The notes under the pieces: generated by a model
The model's database searches: none
What the model saw: the letters and a program-made list of their open reading frames with translations, nothing else
Told to the model about the DNA's origin: nothing
Made by a program: the position numbers and the translations under genes
Assembly (NCBI GenBank): GCA_963969495.1
Contig: OZ018326.1
Location: forward strand, 1 to 64,000
Origin: Ceratothoa steindachneri
Lineage: Eukaryota; Arthropoda; Malacostraca; Isopoda; Cymothoidae
DNA: 64,000 nt
Direction of reading: 5' to 3'
In this document: in pieces, positions 21,186 through 33,414 of the stretch
Numbering within the stretch: the stretch's first letter is position 1
Layout of the letters: each line of letters opens with the position of its first letter

Positions 21186-22346
21186 TTATCTGTAAATCGG
21201 TTCCAGGTATTCTTGCAACCGCTGTTGGCTGCTGGCGAATCCTTGTTGGTAATGTCTATTCGGGTCGTCATTTTTGGGAATTTCTATATCTTGCATGACT
21301 CTTTCGGGTAAGTAGTTATGCATGCTCTTCCATATTCTTGTCGCTCTTCTGTGCAACGTCACATTCAGGGGGTCGATATCTGCGAGTTCATGTAGTCTAA
21401 TCGATGGGACCATTTCTAATAAACTGAGATCAAGGATGAATCGTACAGCTTGATTTTGCACTGCTTGTGCCGTGCGAATCTGTGTCTTGCTTGCCAAATG
21501 TAACGGAACGGCGGGGTATAGCAAGATTGGCCTAACTAAGGCCAAATACAACTTCCTCTTATTGCGGAAGGAGAGTCTCCTGAACCTGTAATGTTGTCTA
21601 AGTCTGATCTTGGCTTGAGAGACTTTATCCTTAATATGATTATTATATCCATTTGACGTAATCTGCAATCCCAGAACACGGGCTTCTCGTGTATATGGAT
21701 AGTACCCCTCATTTGCTATAATCTCGGCCGTTTTGACACGTCCGATAGGGAGGATTTTAAATTTATCTATATTGGTGCGAATTTTATTTCTTTTTTCGTA
21801 GAGGTTGAGGTTGTTGATTTCCCCGGCTGTCCTATTTGCGACGTCTATAGGAGCTTGGTAGTCGCTTGTTATAATGTGCGTAATGTCGTCGGCTAGCTGA
21901 ACATATATATATAGCGTAATCCTGAGTAGGAAAAGGGAGGTCGCTCGTGTAGATGGTATACAGCGTCGGGGTCAGACACCCTCCTTGAGGCACTCCTGCG
22001 TTCAACGAAAAGGGTTGCCCTTCGTAATCATTAATTTTTATGGTTGCCTCTTTATCCTCCAAGTAACCACAGAGGATCTTGGTGACATTGCTTTCCATCT
22101 CGAGGTTACATAACTTGATCTTCAATCCAGGTACCCAAACCTTGTCAAATGCAGAGGCCACGTCTCTGAGTACAACGTCCACCCTCCTATTTTCGGCCTT
22201 CGCATTCGCAATGTACTCTGTCATAAGAGCAAGGGCAGTTTCTGTACCGAGGTGACTACGGAATCCATGTTGTTGTCTGTTATAGCCGTCCCTAGTTTCT
22301 AGAAGATTCCTCAGTCTGTCGTTAAGAAGTTTCTCCAAAAGTTTCC
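21186..22346 (-). pseudogene. LINE AM ORF2, RT part downstream of the I insertion
   Basis: Minus-strand continuation of ORF2 after the I-like insertion, resuming at KLLEKLLNDRLRNLLETRDG. Contains QQHGFRSHLGTETALALMTE, VVLRDVASAFDKVWVPGLK and GVPQGGCLTPTLY. A frameshift around 21905 breaks the catalytic segment: extra TA repeats occur at YAIYI, before the LADD codons. Another break lies between 21832 and 21668. The C-terminus is open from 21668 to 21186: LGLxITSNGYNNHI equivalent, ILLYPAVPLHLASKTQI, LHELADIDPLNVTLHRRA, and the end SSQQRLQEYLEPIYR, the A2-A5 subfamily type. Confidence 0.8.
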
Positions 22347-23434
22347 GGGGGTTTCGGGGCTGCATGCGCAATATATAGCCTTTAAGGCTACTTAGCCTCT
22401 GCACCCTAATTGTTGGCGCATTACCTGCTCGTGGTGCCAGTGTTTATACAGAAATTGTGTCCAACGACCGAGTGCTTGGCGGTATAACCTGGCTGGGCAG
22501 GTGGAGCTCATAGTCTTGGTTGACATTCCACCTAGGAGAAGGACAACTCTGACTTCAAACCCGGGCAGATGTCGCTCGTTAGCCATGGTTGGCACCCCGT
22601 AGAGAGCGCGGCGATTTGCCTTCTTGGCCGCCGTGCTGACGGGCATCAGCGCCCCGTCCGGCCCCAGCCTAGCCACTTCTCCCCTTTCTGCTAACAACCC
22701 TTTAGCCTTATCTGGCAAAATCTTTCCCAACTCTACTACTCCCTCTCTTCAAAGTCTTTGTTCCAATGGGATTGGACTTCTCTACTCGCGTTCGAGCCTG
22801 TGCTAGTTCCGGTCGGCGAGAGGTCTGATTCTCGGGAGTATGTCCTGGCTTGATCCCCCTCCATCAATACCTGCGGAATATTGGCGGCTACCAAACCATC
22901 ACCTCCCCCCCTTTTTTGGCCACCAAGAAGGGGTAAAACTTCACAGTTGGCGTTCGGTTCGCGGGACCGGGCCGTGGCCGGGGTGGACGAGGAAAGGGTT
23001 AAGACCCACCAGGTACATCCTGTATGGTCCGCCAGGCTTACCCTGAGGTTACCTGGCGGTGAAGTCCTTGGCCACCTCTGTAAGTGGCCCCGCGCCCGCG
23101 CCTACACGCTGACTGCGTTGTTTAGAACCGGCCCGTTGTCTGCTCCAATGGGCATTCGCGGGGTTAATGGAAACCAAGCCATAGGCCTTTCACTAGAGTC
23201 TCGGGTCCGCTCGTTTAGTGGATCTGGCAAGACGGTACTTTCGCGGGCGGTAGATTCCTGTTCATGTTCGAACAAATTCTTTAACAAATCCCTCTTAAAA
23301 AACCCAATGAAACCAGCAAAGAAAGTCTTAAGCTGCGCATCCCTTCCTCTTTCCTCACCCCCCCCTTACTTCCCAGTCTGTCGAAGAAAATGTATATAAA
23401 CCTACTAACTCGAGGAAAGAAAAGAACATAAGAC

Positions 23435-25214
23435 GTGGATAAAACTGGTGTGAGAACTTTTACCACAAGATCGCCCCCCAAAACAACTGCACAGATAGAA
23501 GAAAATTGCATAGAAACGAGCAAGGTCTCAGGAAATCGAAATTCACCACCGCAAAAACGAACAAAGTCAGTAAGAAATCCGCCGGAAGTTTCAAACTCCC
23601 AGCAAGCAGCAGGTCCAGGACGATCCACCAAAACGCTGCCTGAACTGCTCTCACTGCAGGTACTCCCAGGACAATTTGTTGATCGATCTTTCAGAAGATT
23701 TTACTTAATAAAACCAGAAAGCCAATAAACAAACCCAATGAAGACATGCATGGTTAATCAGAGTAAAGATTTCCAAAAACTATTTCAACTTCCCAGATCA
23801 CAATTTCCACCTCTCTCGCCTCAATCAGATGGTAGTATACTAGTCGAAGTTAAAACAAAAGAGCAAGCGGAAAAAAACCTTATTATTAAAAGAACTGGCA
23901 GGAGATAAGGTAATAGTAACAATACATCCCTCCTTTAACATGCGTAAAGGCGTAATAATAGAACCAGACTTCGCCCAATACTCAGAAGCGGAATTATTTG
24001 AAGAATTAAGCGAGTACTCTGTCACTCAAGTACGCAGAGTCCATAAAACGATCAACAACAGCAAGATACCAACGAACACTTACTTCATATCATTTGACCT
24101 AGATATCCTACCAAAATATATATATATTTAGGATGGCGCCGCTTCACAGTTAAAGAATTTAAACCTAGCCCCAGAAGATGCTACTACTGCCAAGCTTTTG
24201 GGCACTCTACAAACACCTGTCGTCGCAGGAATCAGGGCTTTGCGCCCACCTGCGTCAACTGCGCAAATGCACTACACCTGAACAAATCGAAAATTGCCCA
24301 ACGAAATGTGTAAACTGTGGAGAGCTCCACCCAGCATCAAGCAAAAATGTAATGTCTACAAATTCGAAGAAGAAGTAGCATCCATACGTGAAAAAGAAAG
24401 ACTAAACTTTAGAGATGCCAGAGAAAAGGCACAGACCTCTATAGGAACCAGAGGAAACTCTTATGCCTCTGTAGTTGAAATGAGCAGAGTGACTAGACCC
24501 CCATACCACGGGGTTAAAGCAAAACTCAACCGCCCCTTCCCAAGGAGCCTGCACCACAGGCCCCGAATATTGAACTCCCCTACCCCACGCATATGGTCGA
24601 CAATCGACCATCTCCCCCGCACCCCCAATAGCAGTTGCCGCATCGCGAGGCACCTGCACCCGATACCTCGATGCTAAACCCCATCCCTAGCAGAGAGGTA
24701 AACCTAAAATCGCAATCACAGCAAATCCCTAAGCACATTGACCCCCACACCGAACAAATGGACACTCAGGTTATACCAGAGATCGTCTGCCCACAATCTC
24801 GGTCACTACGTGACAGCGTTTTGCCACCACCAATCAAAATGACTACCACTGACATCATCTACGAGAGAGAAGGTAGAACAGGAAAAAGAGACCCAAGACC
24901 CACATGGAACAGACCTCGTCCCCACCAAACAAATTGAAGCTCGAATCATACCTCCAACGAGCCACCTCCCTTACCCACCAACAAAAGCAAAAAAAAAGAT
25001 AATCCGTCCTCCTATTATTGACGGAACACCAACACCGCCTTTAACAGTAGATACCCAAGACACAAACAAGAAAAACGGTGACAAAGAAGAACCAAAACCT
25101 CAAAGACCAGTCCTCACCAGACTCCAGGGGCCACAGGGCCCTAATAAACCAATGGGCACCACGACCTCCGCAAAAACCAAATTGCTCACTTCTCGAACCA
25201 AACCAAAAGAATAA
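23435..25214 (+). pseudogene. I-like LINE ORF1 (CCHC protein), broken
   Basis: The reading begins near 23435 with GTGGATAAAACTGG; an ATG was probably here. It passes through frames in order: a Pro/Lys-rich N-terminus to 23728; QLPRSQFPPLSPQSDGSI to about 23885; DKVIVTIHPSFNMRKGVIIE to 24131 (an RRM-like region ending in a TA-rich stretch); then knuckles CYYCQAFGHSTNTC, CVNCANA and CVNCGELHPASSK with frameshifts between; then 24635-24937; and a last frame from 24935 to the TAA at 25212-25214 (PRPVLTRLQGPQGPNK equivalent). At least five lesions, yet every expected domain is present. It would bind element RNA. Confidence 0.75.
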
Positions 25215-28200
25215 TGAAAATAATCCAGTGGAATATCCGCGGAATCAGAGCCAACTGGGAAGACTTAAGGTTTCTTGTAGCGGACGAGAGCCTCGCCTGC
25301 GTCTGTCTCCAAGAAACCATGTTGGGAATAGATCCACCACGAAAGCTACCGAATTACAGTTGCGTAACCACCTCAATACCAAAATGATGGCAGCACATCC
25401 GGCGGCTGTGCCATATACACCCATCAAAATGTCCCCACATTACCCATCAGATTAAATTCATCTTTGGAAACAATCGCCGTGACCATGTACATCAAGAAAC
25501 GATACACGATCGCAAATGTCTACCTCCCACCCACAGGGCCCCTTCCAGTCACCGCCTTACGAGACTTGATCTCGCAACTACCAACTCCATTCATTCTAAT
25601 GGGGGACTTTAACAGTCGTCATATTGAGTGGGGCGACAGAATATGCAACGCCAGAGGAAACGAGCTATCAAAGCTAATAGAAAACCAGCAACTTGGAATC
25701 ATGAACCAGGGCGAAGGTACTAGATTTAACATACAAACAGGTACCCTATCAGCGTTTGATCTGGCCCTCTGCTCACCCGACATCACAGCAGACTTTGAAT
25801 GGAGAATCTTGGATGACCTAAAAGGAAGCGACCATTACCCGATCATCCTTTCCTCAGACGAGGGTTTACTCACCTCGGGTATACCACGATGGAGACTGGA
25901 CCAAGCAAACTGGCTAAAATTCAACAAAATCACTGATATCCAAGTTGATGACATCCCGGAGACGGAGGAAGCGCTGGAAATCTTTACATCCATTATATAT
26001 CAAGCAGGTAAAACATCCATTGCAATCAGCTCAGGACAACCCAGTCAAAGATCTACCCCATGGTGGAGCCCAGAATGTTCTGCCGCACTGAAAAAACAAA
26101 GGAAAGCCTACCGAACATACAAACGATGGCCAAATCCGACGACTAAAATGGAATTTAATAAAAAAGAAAGCTAAATATAGATACATACTTAAACAAACCC
26201 GCCGGAATTCATGGAGAGCTTATGTCTCCACGATAAACTCTAAAACCCCCATCCACCGCAAAAGGAGCAAAATCCGAGGGATGCTAGGTAAACCCAGCCG
26301 GGATCCTACCCCCGTACTTCGGATAAATGGAAACACTATCTTAAACCCGATCGATGCAGCAGACACGCTAGCGACTCACTTCGCCAAAATATCAAGTAGA
26401 GCGAACACAACCCCCGAGTTCGCCCAATACCGGTTGGAGAGGGAGTGCTCACCTCTAAACTTCGCATCAAAAGAGTACAAATCTTACAACGAAGAATTCA
26501 GCAAAAAAGAGTTCGATACAGCTCTTGCATCATGTAGAGACACTGCTCCAGGCCCAGACAATATACCTTATGCAATGCTACCCCACCTAGGGGAAGGGGG
26601 TAAACGCTTCCTCTTAGATATATTCAATAAAATATGGATGGAAAATGCCTTCCCAGACACCTGGAGAAGGGCTACAGTTCTAGCTTTCCGGAAACCAGGA
26701 AAAGACCCAACCAGTCCCCAAAACTACCGCCCAATCGCTCTAACCTCCTGCATATGTAAGCTTATGGAAAAAATGGTGAATGTACGCTTAACATGGTTCC
26801 TTGAAACGAAATCCAGCATATCCCCATCGCAGTGCGGATTCCGAAAATTTCACTCGACCACGGATGCTCTTATCGGTCTGGAATCGGCGATATGTAACGC
26901 ATTCGCCAGGAAACAGCACGTAGTAGCTGTTTTCTTCGACCTCAAAAAGGCATATGATACGTCATGGCATTATGCCATCTTAAAAGCCCTCCATAACCTT
27001 GGATTACGCGGACAACTACCAATCTTCATCCAAAAGTTCCTAACCAACCGCACCTTCTCTGTAAGATTAGGTAGCGCGAAATCCAAATCATTTATACAAG
27101 AAGAAGGCGTTCCACAAGGCAGCGTCTTAAGCGTACCCCTGTTTTCTATAGGAATCAATGATATCTCACAAAACCTCCATCAAGACATTAAAGCCAACCT
27201 TTATGTAGATGACTTCTCTATCTCCCTAGCAGGTTCCGAAATGGCAACAATAGAACGTCGCCTCCAGATCGCCATCAACAACAACACGATATGGTCTACT
27301 ACCCACGGCTACCAATTCTCAGCTGAGAAGACCAAAGTGGTCCACTTCTGCCGTCGTAGAAGGTGTATTAGGGAACCTGACCTATACCTATACCAAAAGA
27401 GGATTGCAGTCGTTGAGAGCTATAAATTCCTAGGACTAACATTTGACAGAAGGTTGACATGGGAATCACATATAAGAAGCATTAAAAACTCTTGTAAGAA
27501 AGAAATGAACGTCCTACGTACAGTGTCACGCCACAACTGGGGAGCTGATCGCGAAACACTTCTGACTCTCTACCGCTCTTTAGTGCGACCCAAACTGGAC
27601 TACGGATGCGAGATCTACTCCTCTACTTCCAAGAGGCGCCTTGCACTCATCAACACGGTGGCGAATGAATGTCTCCGCATGGCTACCGAAGCCTTCCGAT
27701 TATCACCCATACCGAGCCTACAATGCGATACCGGGGAGACACCACTAGACCTCCGTAGGATGGAACTCTCTCTACGCCTCTTTACCCGCATTCAGCGACT
27801 CCCAACACCGCCGACTTCGACCGCCATCATGAATGACCAAATGGATAATATTTTTACAACACGCCTAACTCTCCCACGACCATTTGGAAGTAGAGTGCGA
27901 CTATGGATGGAGGAAATCGGAGTAACGATGAACCCCATCCATCCACTTGCTTTCCCAGATATTCCATTTTGGAAATCAACTTTAAAGATATGCCATGGTA
28001 ACATAATAAAACAATCAACAACTACTCCCCTGGGAGAGAAAATCCAATTCCTTACCCACGCAGCAACACATATGGGTATACATATATACACCGACGGATC
28101 AAAATTCATAGACGGAACAGGATTTTCGGTGATATCAGATAACTACACGTTTTCTGAAAAACTACCCCAAACATTATCAATCTTCACTGCCGAGTGCTAT

Positions 28201-28917
28201 GCCTTAAAACATGCAGTACATTGGGCATACAATAACCCAACATCAGATGAATTCACAATCTTCACCGACTCCTTCAGCAGCCTACAAAAATTAGAACGAA
28301 TGACTGACATCCATCCAATTCTGTTAGAAATAAGAAACTACGTATATAGAGCAGCATGCGAAAGAAAGAAAATTTCCTTTTGCTGGGTCCCAGCACACGT
28401 AGGGGAAGCTGGAAATGAGCAAGCTGATAGAGCGGCAAAAAATGCCGCCCTTCGTCCAATCAGGCCCAATGATATCCCAATACCATATGAGGACTACATC
28501 ATTTCAATAAAGGCCGCCTTTCGGAAAAACTGGATGGCCAGATGGGCAGATTTATACGGACAAAATAAGATGCGACACATTTTCCAAAAGTTATCGCCAT
28601 GGAAGCCTCGAGAACTTACCCGCTGGCAAGAGGTATCCGTATGTAGACTACGCATCGGACATTCACTACTCACACATGGATACCTAATGGAGAAAGGCTA
28701 TCCCCCCTACTGTGAAGATTGCATTCTACCCCTCACAATTGCACATCTCATCGCGGAATGCCCAACCTATGGAGAACTCCGACGAAGATACATACCCATC
28801 GATGGTGGGGGTACCCTTGATATCCTAAGATTTGCACTAACAGCTGAAAATATCTGCCCTGGCAGCGGAATCATCCGCTACCTCGAGGAGAAAGGACTAT
28901 TAAAGAAGCTATAGATT
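25214..28917 (+). pseudogene. I-like LINE ORF2 (EN-RT-RNase H), two frameshifts
   Basis: ATG at 25214 gives MKIIQWNIRGIRANWEDLRF, the endonuclease N-terminus, with LQETM holding the catalytic Glu. A frameshift at about 25385-25400 leads to the frame containing FILMGDFNSRHIEWGD and GSDHYPII (to 26174). A second one near 26155, at an A-run, leads to the long open frame ending at 28914. RT: AFRKPGKDPTSPQNYRPIAL, VFFDLKKAYDTSW, GVPQGSVLS and LYVDDFSIS (intact YVDD). RNase H: IYTDGSKFIDG, TAECYALKHAV, IFTDSFSSLQ and WVPAHVGEAGNEQADRAAKN, with the Asp-Glu-Asp-Asp set visible. A C-terminal Cys-His motif CEDCILPLTIAHLIAEC closes the protein. Total about 1230 residues, the I-factor size. Only two lesions: recently inactivated or sequencing error. 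Confidence 0.85.
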
Positions 28918-29147
28918 GGTCTCCAGTAGCACGATCTAAATTTTAATGAATTTTAATTATTTTAACACATTATCATACCATTTATTCATCTAGTACTTCA
29001 ATCATCACTGCATAATCACAACCTCATGATATCAGACACAACTTTTATAACTCATCTTTAAAACCTTTACTACAAAACAAATTACGGTGCAATCACCTCG
29101 CAGTGAGCACCAAGGGACTTGTAAATAATCCATCCATCCATCCAAAT

Positions 29148-30748
29148 GTTTCTCAATGAATTGTAGAAGGAAGATGGGCCTGTAACTTTTGACTTCCTGT
29201 TTTGGTTTCCCTGGTTTCAAGATGAAGATCATTCTGGCCCTTTTGAGTAGATCTGGGAAGTAGCCAACGTTTAAACAGGCATTGAAGAGACTTAGTAAGG
29301 CTTCATTGATGTTTAGAGGGGCATTCACTAAATGCGCCTTGGTAATACCTGATACACCAGGGGCCCTCTGCTTAAAGTTCTTTAAGGCTGTCTCGAATTC
29401 TTCATGGGTGAACGGTTCTCCCTTGGCTTCTGCTCGTCGGGTGTGATCGACGAAGTGGTATGGTGTTATGGTTGGTCATCGCTCTTCCAGGTTTGACAAG
29501 ACTCTTTCCTCGTATTCACAGTCAAAATTGTCATTTTCTTCCTCCGTTATGTCAAACTTTCTCTTACAGTGCTCTCTGAAGTGAAATTCTATATCTCGGT
29601 CCTCGGTGATCGTTCTTCCCTCAGCTGTGATGGTAATATTGGACTTACTTTGCTGAGTGCCAAAATTTTGGGGGGTCGGTTTCGATGTCCATCTTATCAA
29701 TCATGCCATCCCAGATTGCCTTAGACTCCTCGCTGATGAAATATTTGATTTCCATGCGCAGGTCCCGAAGTTCAGGGTATCCTACCGCCGTGTTCCCATT
29801 CTCATTTATTTCTGCAATAAGCTCCTCCAGTCGGTCTTTCCTTGATGTAATCTCCTCATTCCATCGTGGAGCAGGGATAGTCTTATATTCAACTCTCGGG
29901 ATAGCTACTCTATCTGCTTCCGTGATCTTGGTGGTGAGGTCCTCGAAGTGCCGATCTAAGTCCTCGAGGGTAGACCCGTCCAACGGCTCTATCCGATAAT
30001 CTTGGAGGACTCTCTTATATTCGAACCAGTCAGCCTTGGGCAAGCATCTACGGGAGGGGACTTTTACCTGGATAGGTGAGATCGAGATTGTAGTGATCAT
30101 GCTAAAATGGTCAGAGGGAGAATAAGGGCCAGGGACGGTATTTTGGTTCAGCGCGAATCCGCCATTTGTTATTACTATGTCGGGGGTAGTTGAGGATCTC
30201 CTCGTTAAGTACGTAGCGAAATCTGGACCTGCTCTGTTTACCACGCCGCGTTCTATAAGAAGCCTCAGGGAGATACCTGCCCCATTGAATGCCATGGTGT
30301 AGCCAGCGTCCCTGCAGCAAGCATTTAGGTCACCGATGAGAATCACAGAGCAGTTTCTTCTAAAGAGGCGGAGGAAATTGGGCATGGACAAATAGGATCT
30401 CCTTGGTGTCTGGTACCCTACTGCAATAACTAAATCGTCGACAAGCGTACTAATTTTTACCGCTAGATATGATTCTTCTTGGTCGCTTATCTCTTTAAAT
30501 TTGATGCCCTTTCGAACTGCAAGGGCGACGTCGTCATATCTCTCGTTAGAGTGACTAGCCGTGATGGTGGTATAGTTATACAGTTTAATAGTGTCTGTGT
30601 CTGGGTTAAGTCCGTGTTCGGAAATAAGGACGATATCCGGGTCTACCTCATGGATTGTATTGTAGTAGACGAATTTTTTTCCCATCCAGCCATTAACATT
30701 AAGAGAAAAGATCTTTAGCTTGTTGATGTATTTAGTCGTATTATCCAT
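29148..30748 (-). pseudogene. LINE AM ORF2, endonuclease and early RT part
   Basis: ATG at 30748 (MDNTTKYINKLKIFSLNVNG), one base after the ORF1 stop. The endonuclease is open to about 29650: LISEHG, ILIGDLNACCRDAGY (Arg to Cys after Asn-Ala), TTPDIVITN and SPSDHFSMIT. A frameshift near 29650 after PPKFW, then pieces 29476-29700 and 29160-29333 (KARMIFILKPGKPKQEVKSY equivalent) reach FIEKHL, where the I-like element is inserted. The RT continues at 22346 and below. Confidence 0.8.
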
Positions 30749-30749
30749 A

Positions 30750-32231
30750 TTACTCCCCATGAAGATTCGACACTTTAGCTGGCTCCGCCTATGCAGGCGA
30801 CCTCACTCTAGCAGATATCTTCTTTTTGAATTGGTCATGGGAAAGGTTGAGACATGATTCGCCACAGATCTCGATTCTGCTTTGCATGAGTGCCAAATTC
30901 ATCTCTTCCTCGCTGATATCAAAACCATAGTCCCATTTGTACTTGCCCTTGATCATCCCATCAACGATGTCTTTGATCTTCGCCGATCTCGGGAGAGGGG
31001 CCGAAGGGGAGGCATATACAGGTAGGTTTATATCGGTAGATTTGTAAACGGATGAGGGTTGTTTGGTCTTCTTGGGGCTCCTAGTTCTTTGGGTCGTACT
31101 CTGGGAATCAGCATCCTTTTGAGAAGGTTGGTCTGTTTCCATTATTGTAGAGGTGCCTGATGTACTGAGCTTGTTAAGTCTCGGATCCCGAGATTTGGAA
31201 CGTCTTCTTGCTTCAGCTGTAGGCCTAATTCCTGTTTGGGTCTGGTATAGCTCGGTTGAGGGGGGATTGTCCGGAAACCACATCGGTTTCATCCCATTCT
31301 GAGTTAACGTGCTGTTCAATTCTGTGGCATAACTTCCCGGTTGTGCGATGTTCACAAACTAAGCGTGTATGACACACATCACAATGTCCAAATTCATCGA
31401 CGGATCTAATTGGAGGAGGGTCTTCTCCTTCTCCTGACTCTAGGCTGCCTGTGCGTAGAAAGTCGTTGCCCTGCGGTCCTTTCCTCTTGTATATTCTTCT
31501 TTTTGTCGGTGACTAGTGTCTTCTTCAAAGGACACGACATCGACAGGGTACGGTGTGGGCCGCTGCAGTTTAGTCATTTCTTGATAGTCCCGATCGTACA
31601 CTCACGCCAGGTGTGGCCATCTCCGGCGCATTCGCTGCAAACCTTTCCACGAAAGGTACAGTCTTTAGTGGCGTGCTGCTCCAGGGCCTAGCAGGAGAAG
31701 CACACTTGAACCGACACAAAGGTTTCTCGCTTGATACATGACGCAGAAATCTTTGTATAGAACAAGACGAGACCAGCTTCAGCTGCCTTAGCGGCCATCT
31801 CAGAGGTTTGGAAGGTGGCTTTAAACAGATGGGAATAGTCACCCGCTTCACGATTTTTAAACTTATAAAATTCTTCGACTTTCGCCCAAGTTTGTCTTGT
31901 CTCAATTTCATTTTTAATCTCCTCGATGGTATGGGAGCCGACCCATGGATCCAGGCGGCGACAGATAACGGATCTCTGAGCAGAGACGTGGGGAGGGATC
32001 TTTGGGGTCAAATTGAGTTCGTCGAGTTTCGCTCGTGCATCGACACTGAGAAGTTTGTCAACGTCGAAATCTGTGTCGCAGATTGCTAGGTAGCCGTAAG
32101 TTTGATCCACTAGATGGCATAATGCAACCTCGATCGAGCTGAATATGGTCGAGAACACTGTTTCCCTCGTAGGTTTTGGGCAACTCTCTTTAACCCAGAG
32201 GGGGATTCTTCTGTCCCCTGGGGTCGTCCAT
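30750..32231 (-). pseudogene. LINE AM ORF1 (CCHC), broken
   Basis: ATG at 32231 gives MDDPRG, but a two-base loss a few codons later shifts the frame. The correct frame then runs RRIPLWVKESCPKPTRETVF to the first knuckle, where TAG replaces Tyr (CFSC-stop-ALEQ). Further frameshifts around 31600 and 31360 disrupt the knuckles. 30789-31355 is open with GSYATELNSTLTQNGMKPMW and KGKYKWDYGFDISEEEMN, and a TAG interrupts RSPA-stop-AEPAK just before the end. It stops with TAA at 30750-30752, one base from the ORF2 ATG. Confidence 0.8.
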
Positions 32232-32743
32232 GACTGCCCGCTAGATGAAGTCTTCACCTGGGGTTAACCAGGCTCCTATTAAGTTGTGTCCCTATTATAG
32301 AGCTCGGAACACCTTCTCTGCCCTACCTATATTAACTTGTCTAACAGGACCCACCTGCAGGTACTGACCACTCCGCACCCTAGTGGGGCCCCATTCTTCG
32401 CGACCCCTGTAGGGATTCCTTCCAGGGTTCGGACACGTCAGATACCAGTGGTCTCTACAGGTCTTAAGTGGCAGAGAAGTTATAAGGACGCGAGATGTGC
32501 TGCTGGTCTTAAGGGAGGAAAAAAACGCTGGTCCGAAAATGGAATTTGGTGCGGGGCTTCCCCCGTTAACACGCGCGCACCCGCGACTACTTCAATGGGC
32601 CAGGGACGTTAACCGTCAGCGGTCTTGAAAAGCGAGTAAGATTCTTAACCTACTATCTCTCGTGGAAATAAAGATGATAAATAAAGTAGGACTTTTACTC
32701 CCTTCAGATGAGTATTGAAAAGCTCTTGAAGCGAAGCGCAGTC

Positions 32744-32897
32744 TGATTTTTATACAAAATTCACCTATATAAATAGTTATTCTATCTAAACTTAACACTA
32801 TAACATTTCAACCAATCAGGCGCCAGGGTAGATTTAAAATGTTACTAACGCTCCAACCATTTACACATAAAAACGGCCGAAGTCAGTTTTCCGAATT
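32744..32897 (-). repeat. Gypsy 5' LTR, part 2
   Basis: Matches 4310-4434 (shared AAATTCACCTATATAAATAG, then ACGCTCCAACC[AG]TTTACAC). It begins with the right copy of the AM target duplication and ends at TTTTCCGAATT, where LINE copy A3 starts. The LTR resumes at 57416. Confidence 0.8.
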
Positions 32898-33414
32898 GGA
32901 CGACTGCGCTTAGCTTCAAGAGCTTTCAATACTCGCCTGAAGAGAGTAAAAGTCCTGCTTCATCCTTTCGTCTGCATTTTTGCTAGAAATAGTAGGTGAA
33001 GAAATTTACGCGCTTCTCAAGACCGCTGACGACCAACGTCCCTGGCCCCTTGAAGAAGCAGCGAAGGCGCGCGCGCGCGCGCGTGTCTACCGGGGAAGCC
33101 CCCACCGAACCCCACCTTTGGACCTGCGCTTTGTTCCTCCACCAGCAGCACATCTCGAGTCCTGATAACTTCTCTGCCACTTAAGACCTGTAGAGACCAC
33201 CGGTACCTGACGTGTCCGAACCCCGGAAGGAAGCCCTACAGGGGGCGCGAAGAAGGGGGCCCCATTAGGGGGCGGAGTGGTCAGTACCGGCAGGTGGGTC
33301 CTTATAGACAATTTATTATAGGTAGGGCAGAGAAGGTGGTCCGAGCTTATAATAGGGACACATCTAGTAGGAGCCTGGTTGACCCCAGGTGAAGACTCCC
33401 CCTAGCGGGCCGTC

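Larger units (their letters stand above)
22347..29147 (+). mobile_element. I-clade LINE with RNase H, inserted in AM
   Basis: About 6.8 kb, plus strand, splitting ORF2 of AM between FIEKHL and KLLEKLL. Short duplication GTTTC at 22341-22345 and 29148-29152. GC-rich 5' UTR 22347-23434, in which I support no gene; ORF1 23435-25214; ORF2 25214-28917; 3' UTR 28918-29147 ending in a short (ATCC)n tail instead of poly(A). ORF1 stop and ORF2 start overlap as TAATG. RNase H and YVDD put it in the I group. Confidence 0.85.
20821..32743 (-). mobile_element. LINE copy AM, minus strand, split by I-like element
   Basis: Full-length A element in reverse orientation: 5' end GACTGCGC at 32743, 3' end …GATCCTTGAATCCTT at 20821. 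It is flanked by a perfect 11-bp duplication TGATTTTTATA (20810-20820 and 32744-32754). Interrupted by the I-like LINE 22347-29147. 5' UTR 32232-32743, ORF1 30750-32231, ORF2 29148-30748 plus 21186-22346, 3' UTR 20821-21185 with two or three copies of the GATCCGTAGTGGA motif (about 21050-21112) and a hairpin at 20878-20892. Confidence 0.85.

Noticed and set aside
22392..23399. Frames in the GC-rich 5' UTR of the I-like LINE
   Set aside because: No resemblance to any domain on either strand; position fits an untranslated leader.
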